Positions 9,728 to 18,798 of a DNA stretch of 64,000 nucleotides are shown piece by piece (positions within the stretch are counted from its first letter, which is position 1; the number at the start of each line of letters is the position of its first letter). This DNA is from Vibrio navarrensis (lineage in GTDB: Bacteria; Pseudomonadota; Gammaproteobacteria; Enterobacterales; Vibrionaceae): contig NZ_JMCG01000002.1 in NCBI RefSeq assembly GCF_000764325.1, positions 620,001 through 684,000 of the forward strand, in the 5' to 3' direction. The translations under genes and the position numbers were made by a program. A model generated the notes under the pieces. It was not told the DNA's origin. It saw only the letters and a program-made list of their open reading frames with translations, and did no database searches.

Positions 9728-10708
9728 TTAAGGCTTACTTTGCCAACTGATTTTTTGCTGCCGCGCCAATACGCCAGACAAAATGCACACAATGCCACCT
9801 AAACCAGCAAAGCGCACCGCGTTTTGTGCCTGCTTTTCCACTTTGGGTTTGGCATGATAGGCAATTCCTAGTCCAGCTGCCTGCATCATCACCAAATCAT
9901 TGGCACCATCGCCGACAGCAATCGTGTTGTGCATTTCGACGTCATATTTCTCGGCAAGCTCGATGAGAATATCGGCTTTGGTTTGCGCAGAGACCACCTC
10001 GCCCAACACCTGCCCCGTCAACCGTCCGTCAATAATTTCTAGTTGGTTAGATTGGGCATGATCTAAACCCAAGCTCTGCTTTAAGTGGTCAGAAAAATAG
10101 GTGAACCCACCTGAAGCAATCGCCGTCTTCCAACCAAACGCTTTTAAGGTGTTGATAAGCTCCGGTAAATCCGGCATTAAGGGCAACTGCGCGCGCACGC
10201 TCTCGAGGATCGACTCATCGGCGCCTTGTAACTTTCCGACACGTGCTCGCAAGCTCTGCTCAAAATCCAGCTCGCCCTGCATAGCCCGTTCGGTGACTTC
10301 GGCAACTTCATCGCCTACGCCCGCCAACTTAGCAATTTCATCAATGCATTCAATTTGAATGGCAGTGGAGTCCATATCCAGAACAATCAACCCCGGTTTG
10401 GAGAGATCGGGAACATCTTGCAAATTGGCGTAATCAATTTGCAGACTTTGCAAGATGGTTTCATGTTCTGCAGTCAGTTCGCCCGCCATCAGCGCCACCT
10501 CGTAGCGCCCGACTTTCCAAGTATCGATGATCGGGTTGTACATACCGGTAAAAAAATCGATATCCTCAAAATGTCCCGGAGCCAAGTACTCCGCATACAT
10601 CAGCCAACTGGCTCTGTTTTTATCCAGCTGTGTAGCAAATCGAGTTTCTGGCAAACGAGTCAAAAGTTGAGTATGCCTTCTCAGCGGCAATGTCTTTAGC
10701 GCTTCCAT
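9728..10708 (-). CDS. serB: Phosphoserine phosphatase
   Basis: 326 residues, HAD superfamily. It catalyses the last step of serine synthesis, phosphoserine to serine. The nucleophile motif LDMDST gives D111 and D113, followed by the SGG (IASGGF) and GDGAND motifs of the HAD fold. The N-terminal 100 residues form the extra domain seen in enterobacterial SerB. It is divergent from ytjB with a short shared upstream region, the arrangement also found in E. coli (serB-ytjB). Confidence 0.94.
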   Translation of the reverse strand: MEALKTLPLRRHTQLLTRLPETRFATQLDKNRASWLMYAEYLAPGHFEDIDFFTGMYNPIIDTWKVGRYEVALMAGELTAEHETILQSLQIDYANLQDVPDLSKPGLIVLDMDSTAIQIECIDEIAKLAGVGDEVAEVTERAMQGELDFEQSLRARVGKLQGADESILESVRAQLPLMPDLPELINTLKAFGWKTAIASGGFTYFSDHLKQSLGLDHAQSNQLEIIDGRLTGQVLGEVVSAQTKADILIELAEKYDVEMHNTIAVGDGANDLVMMQAAGLGIAYHAKPKVEKQAQNAVRFAGLGGIVCILSGVLARQQKISWQSKP

Positions 10709-10810
10709 GAATCTAATCCTTTGTGAACCTTGGCAAACGTTAACCTATTGCAATTTGAAAAGGCAAGCCCCAAACTGGCATTTGTTCGCGAATCAAAGTT
10801 AGTGCTAGAT

Positions 10811-11419
10811 ATGAAAGAGTCTCTTTTTTCACTGCGGAATGCCTTACGCGTCGTCGCGCTGATCATTTTAGGGGTGATGTTTTTCATCACCATCAAAAAC
10901 AGCGTGGTGATCAGCAAGGGGAACGAACGCATCCAGGCGCAACAACTGGAAACCTTAACCAAAGTGTTAAGCTCTCAGGCTGCCCTCTCGGCCAGTGATA
11001 TGATTGTGCAAAAAGATCAGGAACAGTTGCTCAAGTTAACCAATCAGTTAGCAAAAGAGCGTTTGGTCTTTGATGCCACCATTTACGACGCAGAAGGCAT
11101 CCGTCTCGCTTCCAGCGAAAAAGCGCTGACGGTGCGTGAGGTGTTGGGACTGGATACGCCGCTTGCAACAGCGGGCATTGGCCGCCAACAGTTGGTCGAA
11201 CCCGTTTATGCCGATAACAGCATCATAGGTTTTATCCGCATCACGTTTGAGACCGGCAAGGTGACGGCAATTTCTGATCATCACTACCGTAAAAGTGACC
11301 GCTATATGTTTTTGATGATCTTGATGAGTTTCGTCGGCGGCATGCTCTTTATTCTCATCCTACGCAAAAAGCCGCAGCCTAAAGTCGAGAACCTGTTACT
11401 CACTCATAAAGATCCATAA
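10811..11419 (+). CDS. ytjB: YtjB/Smp-family inner-membrane protein
   Basis: 202 residues from the ATG at 10811. It has an N-terminal helix (about residues 9-30), a periplasmic domain with the YDAEGIRLASSE and QQLVEPVY segments shared with E. coli YtjB, and a second helix near 165-185 followed by a basic tail. The family was linked to haemolysin secretion (Smp); its biochemical role is unknown. An in-frame ATG at 10730 would add 27 residues before the conserved start and has no better ribosome site. It is divergent from serB. Confidence 0.75.
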   Translation: MKESLFSLRNALRVVALIILGVMFFITIKNSVVISKGNERIQAQQLETLTKVLSSQAALSASDMIVQKDQEQLLKLTNQLAKERLVFDATIYDAEGIRLASSEKALTVREVLGLDTPLATAGIGRQQLVEPVYADNSIIGFIRITFETGKVTAISDHHYRKSDRYMFLMILMSFVGGMLFILILRKKPQPKVENLLLTHKDP

Positions 11420-11449
11420 AAAAGAGCCTGCATTTTCGCAGGCTCTTTG
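11418..11449. terminator. Bidirectional terminator between ytjB and deoD
   Basis: A long stem (AAAGAGCCTGC / GCAGGCTCTTT, 6-nt loop) carries A residues on the left and T residues on the right. It starts next to the ytjB stop and lies 27 nt beyond the end of deoD on the other strand. Confidence 0.88.
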
Positions 11450-11475
11450 GTATTGCGTTGTAAAATCTAAAGCAC

Positions 11476-12195
11476 TTACTCAGCATCACCCAGCAGCACA
11501 GAGTCCAACGCGATGATCATCATATCGTTAAAGGTGTTCTGACGCTCTTCCGAGGTGGTTTGCTCACCGGTTTTGATGTGATCAGACACGGTACAAATCG
11601 TCAATGCTTTTGCGCCGTATTCCGCAGCAACGCCGTAGATGCCCGCCGCTTCCATTTCTACGCCGACAATGCCGTATTTGTCCATCACGTCGAACATGTC
11701 TGGATCTGGTGTGTAGAACAGTTCAGCAGAGAATAGGTTACCCACTTTTACATCGATACCACGCGCTTTCGCTGCTTCTTCAGCGGCTTTGACCATTTTG
11801 TAATCCGCGATAGCGGCAAAGTCATGACCTTTGAAGCGGATGCGGTTCACTTTGGAATCCGTACACGCGCCCATGCCGATCACCACATCACGCACTTTGA
11901 TCGCTTCGCTCACTGCGCCACAGCTACCTACGCGAATGATTTTCTTCACGCCGTAGTCTTTGATAAGTTCAGTCGCATAAATAGAGCAAGATGGGATGCC
12001 CATACCATGACCCATAACCGATACCTTACGACCTTTGTAAGTACCAGTGAAACCGAACATATTACGTACATCACACACTTGAACCACGTCTTCTAGAAAC
12101 GTCTCTGCGATGTATTTTGCACGTAGTGGGTCACCAGGCATCAGAACGACGTCTGCAAAATCACCCATTTCAGCATTAATATGCGGAGTTGCCAT
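11476..12195 (-). CDS. deoD: Purine-nucleoside phosphorylase, DeoD type
   Basis: 239 residues, hexameric NP-I family. It splits purine (deoxy)ribonucleosides with phosphate into base and (deoxy)ribose-1-phosphate. The start [18 protein letters not shown] and the motif MPGDPLRAK are characteristic, as are VEMEAAGIY for ribose binding and the SDH segment for the catalytic Asp. The ATG at 12195 has AAGGAAAC upstream; a farther in-frame ATG would add 27 unrelated residues. It is the last gene of deoC-deoA-deoB-deoD. A perfect hairpin lies between deoB and this gene and may set its relative expression. Confidence 0.95.
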   Translation of the reverse strand: MATPHINAEMGDFADVVLMPGDPLRAKYIAETFLEDVVQVCDVRNMFGFTGTYKGRKVSVMGHGMGIPSCSIYATELIKDYGVKKIIRVGSCGAVSEAIKVRDVVIGMGACTDSKVNRIRFKGHDFAAIADYKMVKAAEEAAKARGIDVKVGNLFSAELFYTPDPDMFDVMDKYGIVGVEMEAAGIYGVAAEYGAKALTICTVSDHIKTGEQTTSEERQNTFNDMMIIALDSVLLGDAE

Positions 12196-12247
12196 GTTTT
12201 TGTTTCCTTGTTTTTCATTCACAAAAGACTTGCTTTGTATTCGCAAA

Positions 12248-12273
12248 AGAATAGAGAGGCACACCTCTCTATT
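12248..12273 (-). terminator. Intercistronic hairpin between deoB and deoD
   Basis: A perfect 11-bp inverted repeat (GAATAGAGAGG / CCTCTCTATTC, 4-nt loop) lies between the deoB stop and the deoD start. On the minus strand it is followed by TTTTGCG, so it could be a weak attenuator or an RNase-blocking stem that changes deoD mRNA level relative to deoB. Confidence 0.6.
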
Positions 12274-12298
12274 CAATAAGTTCCATTATAGCTCTGGA

Positions 12299-13519
12299 TT
12301 AGAGAAAGTTTTTGCCGTAATCCATTGGCGATGTGCCAAAGTAGCTCGCCAGTGTTTGGCCAATATCCGCGAACGTTTCGCGGCGACCCAATGAGCCCGC
12401 AGGGACTTTTTGACCATAGACAAGCACTGGAATGTGCTCGCGAGTGTGGTCGGTGCCCGGCCAAGTTGGGTCGCAGCCGTGGTCAGCCGTGAGGATGAGG
12501 ATGTCATCTTCTTGCATCAATTCCATCACTTCGTGGATGCGACCATCGAAGTACTCCAGCGCGGCAGCGTAACCCGCCACATCACGGCGGTGGCCGTAAG
12601 CAGAGTCGAAATCAACGAAGTTGGTGAACACGATGGTGTTGTCGCCCGCTTGTTTAATTTGCTCCAGTGTCGCTTCAAACAGCGCAGGAATGCCCGTCGC
12701 TTTGACTTTTTTGGTGATACCACAGTTGGCGTAGATATCGGCAATCTTACCAATAGAGACCACTTGGCCCTGTTTTTCCTCAGCCAACTTTTGCAGAACG
12801 GTCGCTGATGGCGGCTCAACAGAAAGATCGCGACGATTACCAGTGCGCTCAAACTGACCTTTACCCGGGCCAATGAACGGACGCGCAATCACACGACCGA
12901 TGTTGTAGTCTGCTAGCTCTTCACGAGCGATTTGGCAAAGCTCAAGTAGGCGATCTAGACCGAATGTCTCTTCGTGACAGGCAATTTGGAATACCGAGTC
13001 CGCAGAGGTGTAGAAAATTGGCTTGCCCGTTCTCATGTGCTCTTCACCAAGGTCATCAAGCACTTGTGTACCAGATGCGTGGCAGTTGCCGAGGAAACCA
13101 TCAATGCCAGCACGAGCAAGAATGCGATCGGTCAGCTCTTTCGGGAAACTGTTGGCTTTGTCGGTAAAGTAGCCCCATTCAAACAGAACTGGCACACCCG
13201 CGATTTCCCAGTGGCCAGACGGCGTATCTTTACCAGACGAGAGCTCAGCAGCATGACCGTACGCGCCAATAATCTCCGCGTTGGCATCCAAACCCGGTGC
13301 AAAACGACCAGTTGACTCTTTGTGCGCCATTGCCAAGCCCAGTTTGGACAGATTTGGCAAACGAAGAGCCCCTTGGCGCTTGTCGTTGTTTGCCAAGCCT
13401 TGCTCACACTGGTCCGCAATATGGCCCAGTGTATCGGAACCCACATCGCCAAACTGCTCGGCATCCGCCGTTGCACCAATACCAAAAGAATCCAGTACTA
13501 AAATAAATGCTCTTTTCAT
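12299..13519 (-). CDS. deoB: Phosphopentomutase
   Basis: 406 residues, alkaline-phosphatase superfamily with two Mn2+ ions. It interconverts (deoxy)ribose-1-phosphate and -5-phosphate, linking DeoA and DeoD products to DeoC. The N-terminal metal site is seen in [12 protein letters not shown] (D10). The region around DTPSGHWE holds the phosphorylated Thr, and [19 protein letters not shown] holds the C-terminal metal ligands. The ATG at 13519 follows GAGGAAG and gives the family length; an upstream in-frame start would add 16 odd residues. It is third in the deo operon. Confidence 0.95.
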   Translation of the reverse strand: MKRAFILVLDSFGIGATADAEQFGDVGSDTLGHIADQCEQGLANNDKRQGALRLPNLSKLGLAMAHKESTGRFAPGLDANAEIIGAYGHAAELSSGKDTPSGHWEIAGVPVLFEWGYFTDKANSFPKELTDRILARAGIDGFLGNCHASGTQVLDDLGEEHMRTGKPIFYTSADSVFQIACHEETFGLDRLLELCQIAREELADYNIGRVIARPFIGPGKGQFERTGNRRDLSVEPPSATVLQKLAEEKQGQVVSIGKIADIYANCGITKKVKATGIPALFEATLEQIKQAGDNTIVFTNFVDFDSAYGHRRDVAGYAAALEYFDGRIHEVMELMQEDDILILTADHGCDPTWPGTDHTREHIPVLVYGQKVPAGSLGRRETFADIGQTLASYFGTSPMDYGKNFL

Positions 13520-13573
13520 TGCTTCTTCCTCAGGCCTGCCGGTACGCAAATGTGCAAGCAGGCCCAATAGTCA

Positions 13574-14902
13574 TTAAATATCTTCTTCGCGAATCAGGCC
13601 GTAAACATCAGGGGTTGGTACGTAGTCGCCACCCACTTTAATCGCCGCTTGCAGCGCATTTGCCGCTTCTTGCCATTGCGCTTCGCTACGCGCATGAATT
13701 ACCGCCAAAGGCTTGTTACTGTCTGCGACTTCACCCAAACGGATGAAGCTATCAAAGCCAACCGCATAATCGATGCTGTCGGTCGCAACGCGGCGTCCAC
13801 CGCCCATCGCAACCACCGCCATACCGATGGCACGTGTATCCATCGCCGATACCACACCGCTCTCTTTGGCATAAACCGGCTTGACGATTTCCGCCTTGTC
13901 TAAGTAGTGATCGTAGTTGTCGATAAAGTCCGCAGGACCGCCCAAACCAGCCACCATTTTGCCAAAACACTCGGCGGCTTTGCCGTTATCCAACACCGTC
14001 ATCAACTTCGCGCGCGCTTCATCAGTGTCTTGCGCCAGCTTACCCAGCACCAACATTTCCGCACACAGCGCCAACGTCACTTCGAGCAAACGAGGATTAC
14101 GGTATTCGCCTTTGAGGAATTGCACCGCTTCGCGCACTTCCAGCGCATTCCCCGCCGATGAGGCCAACACTTGGTTCATATCGGTAAGAATGGCGGTGGT
14201 TTTGGTGCCCGCACCATTGGCCACGGCAACAATCGATTTCGCCAGCTCTTGTGACGCTTGGTAGGTTGGCATAAAGGCACCAGAGCCCACTTTCACGTCC
14301 ATCACCAGTGATTCAAGACCAGCCGCCAGCTTCTTCGACAGAATGGATGCGGTGATTAACGAGATGTTGTCAACCGTTGCCGTGATGTCACGCGTGGCGT
14401 ACACACGTTTGTCCGCAGGCGCCAGATCGCCCGTTTGGCCGATGATCGCCACGCCAGCATCTTTAGTCACTTGACCAAACACATCATTGCTTGGGGTGAT
14501 GTTGTAGCCCGGAATCGCTTCCAGTTTATCCAAGGTGCCGCCAGTATGGCCAAGGCCACGACCAGAAATCATTGGCACGAAACCACCACATGCTGCCACC
14601 ATAGGGCCAAGCATCAGTGAGGTCACATCGCCCACACCGCCAGTGGAGTGTTTGTCGACAATAGGGCCACCGAAGTTCATGTGGCTCCAGTCGATCACCA
14701 TACCAGAGTCGCGCATGGCACACGTCAGTGCGATGCGTTCAGGCATGGTCATTTCATTAAAGAAAATCGTCATGGCAAAGGCCGCAATCTGACCTTCAGA
14801 CACGGTATTTTTCGCCACGCCTTGAATGAAAAAGTTAATTTCATCGGCAGTCAGCACTTCGCCATCACGTTTTTTACGAATAATTTCTTGAGGTAAATAC
14901 AT
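13574..14902 (-). CDS. deoA: Thymidine phosphorylase
   Basis: 442 residues, class II pyrimidine-nucleoside phosphorylase. It converts thymidine plus phosphate to thymine and deoxyribose-1-phosphate. The signature KHSTGGVGD for phosphate binding is present, with a glycine-rich [19 protein letters not shown] segment after it. The length equals E. coli DeoA within a few residues. It is second in the deo operon. A GC-rich inverted repeat (GGCCTGC / GCAGGCC) lies in the 54-nt gap before deoB. Confidence 0.95.
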   Translation of the reverse strand: MYLPQEIIRKKRDGEVLTADEINFFIQGVAKNTVSEGQIAAFAMTIFFNEMTMPERIALTCAMRDSGMVIDWSHMNFGGPIVDKHSTGGVGDVTSLMLGPMVAACGGFVPMISGRGLGHTGGTLDKLEAIPGYNITPSNDVFGQVTKDAGVAIIGQTGDLAPADKRVYATRDITATVDNISLITASILSKKLAAGLESLVMDVKVGSGAFMPTYQASQELAKSIVAVANGAGTKTTAILTDMNQVLASSAGNALEVREAVQFLKGEYRNPRLLEVTLALCAEMLVLGKLAQDTDEARAKLMTVLDNGKAAECFGKMVAGLGGPADFIDNYDHYLDKAEIVKPVYAKESGVVSAMDTRAIGMAVVAMGGGRRVATDSIDYAVGFDSFIRLGEVADSNKPLAVIHARSEAQWQEAANALQAAIKVGGDYVPTPDVYGLIREEDI

Positions 14903-14994
14903 TAGAGCCTCCCAAGCTCAAAATGAGCCGTGGTAACAGTAGAGTAAGAAGGTTGCGTGGCGCAAAACGCGCCACGCTCAGACATTTATTAGAA

Positions 14995-15771
14995 TTAGTA
15001 CGCCGCAGGATCGGCGACTTGGTCTGTCACTTCTAATGTATTTAGTAGATTGGTTAGCAAGCTAGATGCACCAAAACGGTAGTGCATATTATCCGCCCAC
15101 TCAGCACCTAGGATCTCATCTGCCATTGCTAAGTAAGCCGCAGCGTCTTCCGCAGTACGCACACCGCCAGCTGGCTTGAAGCCCACTTTTTCAGCCACAC
15201 CCATGTCACGAATCACTTCGAGCATCATACGTGCATATTCAGGGGTTGCGTTGACTGGCACTTTACCCGTTGAAGTTTTGATAAAGTCGGCACCCGCTTC
15301 AATACAGATTTGCGATGCTTTCTTAATCAACGCTTCTTCTTTTAGCTCACCGGTTTCGATGATCACTTTCAGAAGAATATCGCCACAGGCTTCTTTACAT
15401 TGCTTAACCAGTTCAAAGCCGACTTTTTCATCACCAGCGATCAGCGCGCGGTATGGAAAAACAACGTCAACTTCATCAGCACCGTAAGCGACCGCAGCTT
15501 TGGTTTCTGCCACGGCGATAGCGATATCATCGTTACCGTGTGGGAAGTTGGTTACGGTCGCAATGCGAACCTCTGGTGTACCTTGCTCACGAAGTGTCTT
15601 CTTAGCAATAGGAATAAAGCGAGGGTAAATACAGATCGCAGCCGTGTTACCTACAGGCGTTTTGGCGTCATGACAAAGCTTGATGACTTTCGCATCTGTG
15701 TCATCGTCATTTAGCGTGGTTAGGTCCATAAGTTTCAGTGCACGTAGTGCTGCTGCTTTTAAATCGCTCAT
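14995..15771 (-). CDS. deoC: Deoxyribose-phosphate aldolase
   Basis: 258 residues, class I TIM-barrel aldolase. It cleaves 2-deoxyribose-5-phosphate to glyceraldehyde-3-phosphate and acetaldehyde. The Schiff-base lysine is K165 in FIKTSTGK, and [10 protein letters not shown] carries the second active lysine. It is the first gene of the deo operon, with a 573-bp non-coding region upstream. The operon lets the cell use extracellular DNA nucleosides as a carbon source together with NupC. Confidence 0.96.
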   Translation of the reverse strand: MSDLKAAALRALKLMDLTTLNDDDTDAKVIKLCHDAKTPVGNTAAICIYPRFIPIAKKTLREQGTPEVRIATVTNFPHGNDDIAIAVAETKAAVAYGADEVDVVFPYRALIAGDEKVGFELVKQCKEACGDILLKVIIETGELKEEALIKKASQICIEAGADFIKTSTGKVPVNATPEYARMMLEVIRDMGVAEKVGFKPAGGVRTAEDAAAYLAMADEILGAEWADNMHYRFGASSLLTNLLNTLEVTDQVADPAAY

Positions 15772-16270
15772 TTCTATCTCCGATCAATATTCAAAAATTT
15801 TACTACTCAGCCCCTTTTCCCTGTTTCTGCTCACCTCAAAAGCAAACAGCAACTCAGCAAAAAGGTCTTTGCTAAACAGTCATTGATGAACGGACTTGGT
15901 TCCCTGAAGACTCGGCAGTCATTACTTGCCAATTGCTATCCTTGTCACCGCACAGTACCAATTTGGCCTATGGCACAACAATCTATGATTGCGGTGTCTT
16001 TTTATCTGCACTTGGTGTAAGTCGCTCTATCAGCTTAGCGACCAAGGCAGAGAGTATCGGGCAGCTCATTTGCCCAAAACATATCTATTCAGATGAGCGA
16101 TAAAACGTCCTGCTTCGTCCCTCTTCTGTGATTACTACATTATAGATATTCATCGCAAAACTGTAGCACCAAATAGAGCGCAAACGGTTTGTATCTCAAA
16201 AAACTCAGCCTCAACGCCCATGACGATTCGCTCTCACTGAGCCCATTTCATTCACAGTGGCGCAAAAACT
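15772..16270. other. Long non-coding region upstream of deoC
   Basis: There is no supported gene in this stretch. Read on the deoC strand it holds a possible -10 box TATAAT near 16138-16143 and an 11-bp palindrome CAAACGGTTTG near 16190-16200. I find only half-matches to the CRP site (for example TGTGATTACTACATTA near 16128). All frames are broken by stops within 30 codons. An expected deo promoter must lie here, but I cannot place it firmly. Confidence 0.45.
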
Positions 16271-16305
16271 GAAAACGCCCCGCAGCAATCTCTTGCTACG
16301 GGGCG
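16271..16305 (-). terminator. Intrinsic terminator of nupC
   Basis: A 13-bp stem (CGCCCCGTAGCAA / TTGCTGCGGGGCG on the minus strand, one mismatch) is followed by GTTTTCAGTTTTT. It lies 40 nt after the nupC stop and separates nupC from the deo operon. Confidence 0.9.
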
Positions 16306-16344
16306 AAGTTAAACGGCGTCTATAAATACTGTCTCTTAACTAAC

Positions 16345-17607
16345 TTAGAAAGACAGGAAGAAGCCAGCGATGGTCGCTGCCATCAGGTTAGATAGCGTAC
16401 CTGCTGCAACCGCTTTAACACCCATACGAGCGATGTCGTGACGACGGTTTGGCGCTAGGCCACCTAGACCACCCAGTAGAATTGCGATAGAAGAAAGGTT
16501 CGCAAAACCACACAGAGCAAAAGAGATGATTGCCGTTGTCTTAGTCGACATCACTGCACCCGTTGCCGCAACAACTTGAGCGTTCTCACCAACGTAAGGA
16601 ACAAAGTTTAGGTACGCAACGAACTCGTTCACCACCAGTTTCTGGCCGATGAAAGAACCCGCTAGTGTTGCTTCTTCCCATGGCACACCGATGAGGAATG
16701 CAAGTGGAGAGAAGATGTAGCCGAGGATGATTTCTAGCGTCAGATCAGGCATACCAACCCAACCACCAGCAAGACCAAGGATACCGTTGATCAGAGCGAT
16801 CAAACCGATGAATGCCAATAGCATTGCACCTACGTTCAGCGCAAGTTGCAGACCAACAGACGCACCGCCAGCGGCTGCATCGATTACGTTTGCAGGCTTG
16901 TCGTCACCGCCGTCAATCTCAGCGCCAAGATCTTCTTTTGGCGTATCAACTTCAGGTTTGATGATTTTTGCGAACAGTAGACCACCCGGTGCCGCCATGA
17001 ATGATGCCGCAACTAGGTATTCTAGTGGCACACCCATTGAGGCGTAACCAGCCAGTACACCACCAGCAACAGAAGCAAGACCACCACACATTACTGCAAA
17101 CAGTTCAGATTGCGTCATGTGAGGAACAAACGGACGAACCACAAGTGGCGCTTCAGTTTGACCTACGAAGATGTTTGCTGCAGCAGACATTGACTCGGCG
17201 CGAGACGTGCCCAGTGCTTTCTGCAGGCCACCACCAAGGATCTTGATAACCCACTGCATCACACCAATGTAGTAAAGTACAGAGATAAGTGCTGAGAAGA
17301 AAATCAGTGTTGGTAGTACTTGGAAGGCAAAAATAAAGCCGATACCGTCAACTGAGAAGTTAACTAGGCTGCCGAACAAGAAACCAGTACCGTCTTTACC
17401 GAAGTCGATAACGCTTTGAACACCAGCAGAGAAACCTGCTAGTAGATCACGACCCCATGGTACGTAAAGAACGAAACCACCGATGATAAATTGGATAGCA
17501 AAAGCGCCACCCACAGTTCTTAGATTGATAGCTTTGCGGTTGTCAGACAGTAAGAATGCAATTCCTAGCAATACTGCCATGCCGACTAGGCTCATAAACA
17601 GGCTCAT
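16345..17607 (-). CDS. nupC: Concentrative nucleoside transporter NupC (CNT family)
   Basis: 420-residue inner-membrane Na+/H+-coupled nucleoside importer. It closely matches the crystallised V. cholerae CNT as I recall it. The HP1 loop GQTEAPLVV, the LVVNEFVAYLNF segment with the Glu and Asn ligands, and the SFALCGFANLSSI helix are all present. The N terminus MSLFMSLVGMAVLLG is hydrophobic, and the ladder of re-entrant and membrane helices is complete. It has its own terminator and a promoter region with two CRP-type sites, so it is probably induced with the deo genes by nucleosides and low glucose. Confidence 0.95.
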   Translation of the reverse strand: MSLFMSLVGMAVLLGIAFLLSDNRKAINLRTVGGAFAIQFIIGGFVLYVPWGRDLLAGFSAGVQSVIDFGKDGTGFLFGSLVNFSVDGIGFIFAFQVLPTLIFFSALISVLYYIGVMQWVIKILGGGLQKALGTSRAESMSAAANIFVGQTEAPLVVRPFVPHMTQSELFAVMCGGLASVAGGVLAGYASMGVPLEYLVAASFMAAPGGLLFAKIIKPEVDTPKEDLGAEIDGGDDKPANVIDAAAGGASVGLQLALNVGAMLLAFIGLIALINGILGLAGGWVGMPDLTLEIILGYIFSPLAFLIGVPWEEATLAGSFIGQKLVVNEFVAYLNFVPYVGENAQVVAATGAVMSTKTTAIISFALCGFANLSSIAILLGGLGGLAPNRRHDIARMGVKAVAAGTLSNLMAATIAGFFLSF

Positions 17608-17673
17608 AGTTTATGACTTCCTTATTAAGTTATTTATTGGCGTGTTACAAAATGGAGCTATAAAGCGGAGGCA

Positions 17674-17768
17674 ATTATACTCACGCCTTAACAATTAAAG
17701 TAATGCCACCTTCACACTTTCCCATCAGACTCGGTGCAAATTCACTTTTGTTTGTGAGTATCTTCACA
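17674..17768 (-). promoter_or_regulatory. nupC promoter with tandem CRP sites (CytR-type arrangement)
   Basis: Reading toward nupC, a perfect CRP site TGTGA-N6-TCACA lies at 17753-17768. A weaker site (TGTGA-AGGTGG-CATTA) lies at 17701-17716, 52 bp nearer the gene. A -10 box TATAAT lies at 17674-17679. With a start near 17667 the sites centre at about -41 and -93, like E. coli deoP2, where CytR binds between two CRP dimers. A TTTGCACC segment between them contains TTGCA, as in CytR half-sites. The sites are seen; the regulators are inferred. Confidence 0.7.
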
Positions 17769-17812
17769 ATAATATATGAGACGACATATCGTTTAAGTGG
17801 GAATGTTAGATT

Positions 17813-18586
17813 TTATTCACAGATAGAGAATAGCGAATTGCTATTTTTCCAAAGTTGCGAAGCAACCGTTTGCTTTGTCTGATTTCTCAGCTCACAGAGT
17901 ATAGTCAAGATGTTAACTATTTGTGATGGCGTATTTACTCCCCCTTGATAACCATTCAGTGGCATATCTGGCGCGTCGGTTTCCAAAAGCAGATGCTCAA
18001 GCGGCAGTTTCGCCACCGCTTGGCGAGTTTTGTTGGCGCGCGGATAGGTGATTGTGCCGCCAATACCGAGCGAGAAGCCCAATCTCACCCACTCCATCCC
18101 TTGTTCATAACTGCCTGAGAATGCATGCAGTACGCCCCCTTTAGGCAAATTAGCGGCTTTGACCATCTGGATCAGGCGATTGTGCGCCTTACGGCAATGT
18201 AAAATAACCGGCAGACCATACTGCCTCGCTAACTCAAATTGCCACTGCAACGCTTCTTCTTGTAAGGCAGGGTCAACCTTAATGGCAAAATCTAGCCCAC
18301 ATTCACCAATGGCGACACAGCGCGTCGGACGCGCATCCAATCGTGCCATCAGTTGTGTTTGGTAAAGCGTATAGTCAGCTTTTAAGAAATAAGGGTGCAG
18401 GCCGAGTGCGTAGTAAATCTCTGGATGTTGCGATGACAGCTCAGCGACTCGCGACCAATTTTCCGGACCAACGGAAGGAATAAGGAATCGCTTCACACCC
18501 ACGTGCTGAGCAGATTGCAAGATATGCGAAAAGTCGGTCTCAAACAGCGGAAAATCGAGGTGGCAATGACTATCAAACAGCGTCAT
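17813..18586 (-). CDS. yjjV: TatD-family metal-dependent hydrolase YjjV
   Basis: 257 residues, TIM-barrel TatD DNase/deoxyribonucleolytic family. The metal-binding HxH is in DSHCHLD near the start. GECGLDF carries the bridging Glu, ILHCRKAH and HAFSGS carry further His ligands, and ETDAPDMP the final Asp. The ATG at 18586 gives the family N terminus; an upstream in-frame ATG would add 14 residues inside the preceding gene. It overlaps the end of the small DUF5363-like gene by 14 nt, so translation is probably coupled. The exact substrate of YjjV is not established. Confidence 0.88.
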   Translation of the reverse strand: MTLFDSHCHLDFPLFETDFSHILQSAQHVGVKRFLIPSVGPENWSRVAELSSQHPEIYYALGLHPYFLKADYTLYQTQLMARLDARPTRCVAIGECGLDFAIKVDPALQEEALQWQFELARQYGLPVILHCRKAHNRLIQMVKAANLPKGGVLHAFSGSYEQGMEWVRLGFSLGIGGTITYPRANKTRQAVAKLPLEHLLLETDAPDMPLNGYQGGVNTPSQIVNILTILCELRNQTKQTVASQLWKNSNSLFSICE

Positions 18587-18710
18587 TTTTATTGCGTTCT
18601 CGCGCAGGATCTTGTTTGTAAGGTACACAACTGCGTTTTTGCTCCGGCGTTAAACCAAGCTCTCGGCACCAATCGTCGTAGCGCTTTAACCACTTTTTCA
18701 ACCACTGCAT
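18573..18710 (-). CDS. Small DUF5363-like protein (45 aa)
   Basis: A short gene between prfC and yjjV. It reads MQWLKKWLKRYDDWC at the N terminus, then RELGLTPEQKRSCVPY and a basic C-terminal tail ending NKNDAV. The ATG at 18710 has AGAGGTG at 6-nt spacing; an ATG two codons upstream sits on the ribosome site itself. The stop lies inside yjjV. The tryptophan and basic pattern matches a short conserved Vibrionaceae family (DUF5363) as I remember it. No membrane helix is seen and the function is unknown. Confidence 0.75.
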   Translation of the reverse strand: MQWLKKWLKRYDDWCRELGLTPEQKRSCVPYKQDPARERNKNDAV

Positions 18711-18744
18711 ACTCATCACCTCTACACTGTTTTACTCACCATAT

Positions 18745-18776
18745 AAAAAAGCGCCCCGGGCTGCAAACCCAGGGCG
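18745..18776 (-). terminator. Intrinsic terminator of prfC
   Basis: On the minus strand the arms CGCCCTGGG and CCCGGGGCG flank a short loop and are followed by TTTTTT. It begins about 23 nt after the prfC stop. Confidence 0.82.
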
Positions 18777-18798
18777 ACGATTCTCAATCACTCAGCGC

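Noticed and set aside
13534..13565. GGCCTGC / GCAGGCC repeat between deoA and deoB as a terminator
   Set aside because: There is no T run on either side and the loop is 18 nt; it is only a possible processing stem.
15880..16085. Possible decayed transposase or gene on the minus strand upstream of deoC
   Set aside because: Short peptide pieces between stops looked vaguely familiar, but no frame or motif supports a named element.
16190..16200. CAAACGGTTTG palindrome as a PurR or CytR operator
   Set aside because: The centre is one base too long for the PurR consensus and there is no nearby promoter to judge it by.
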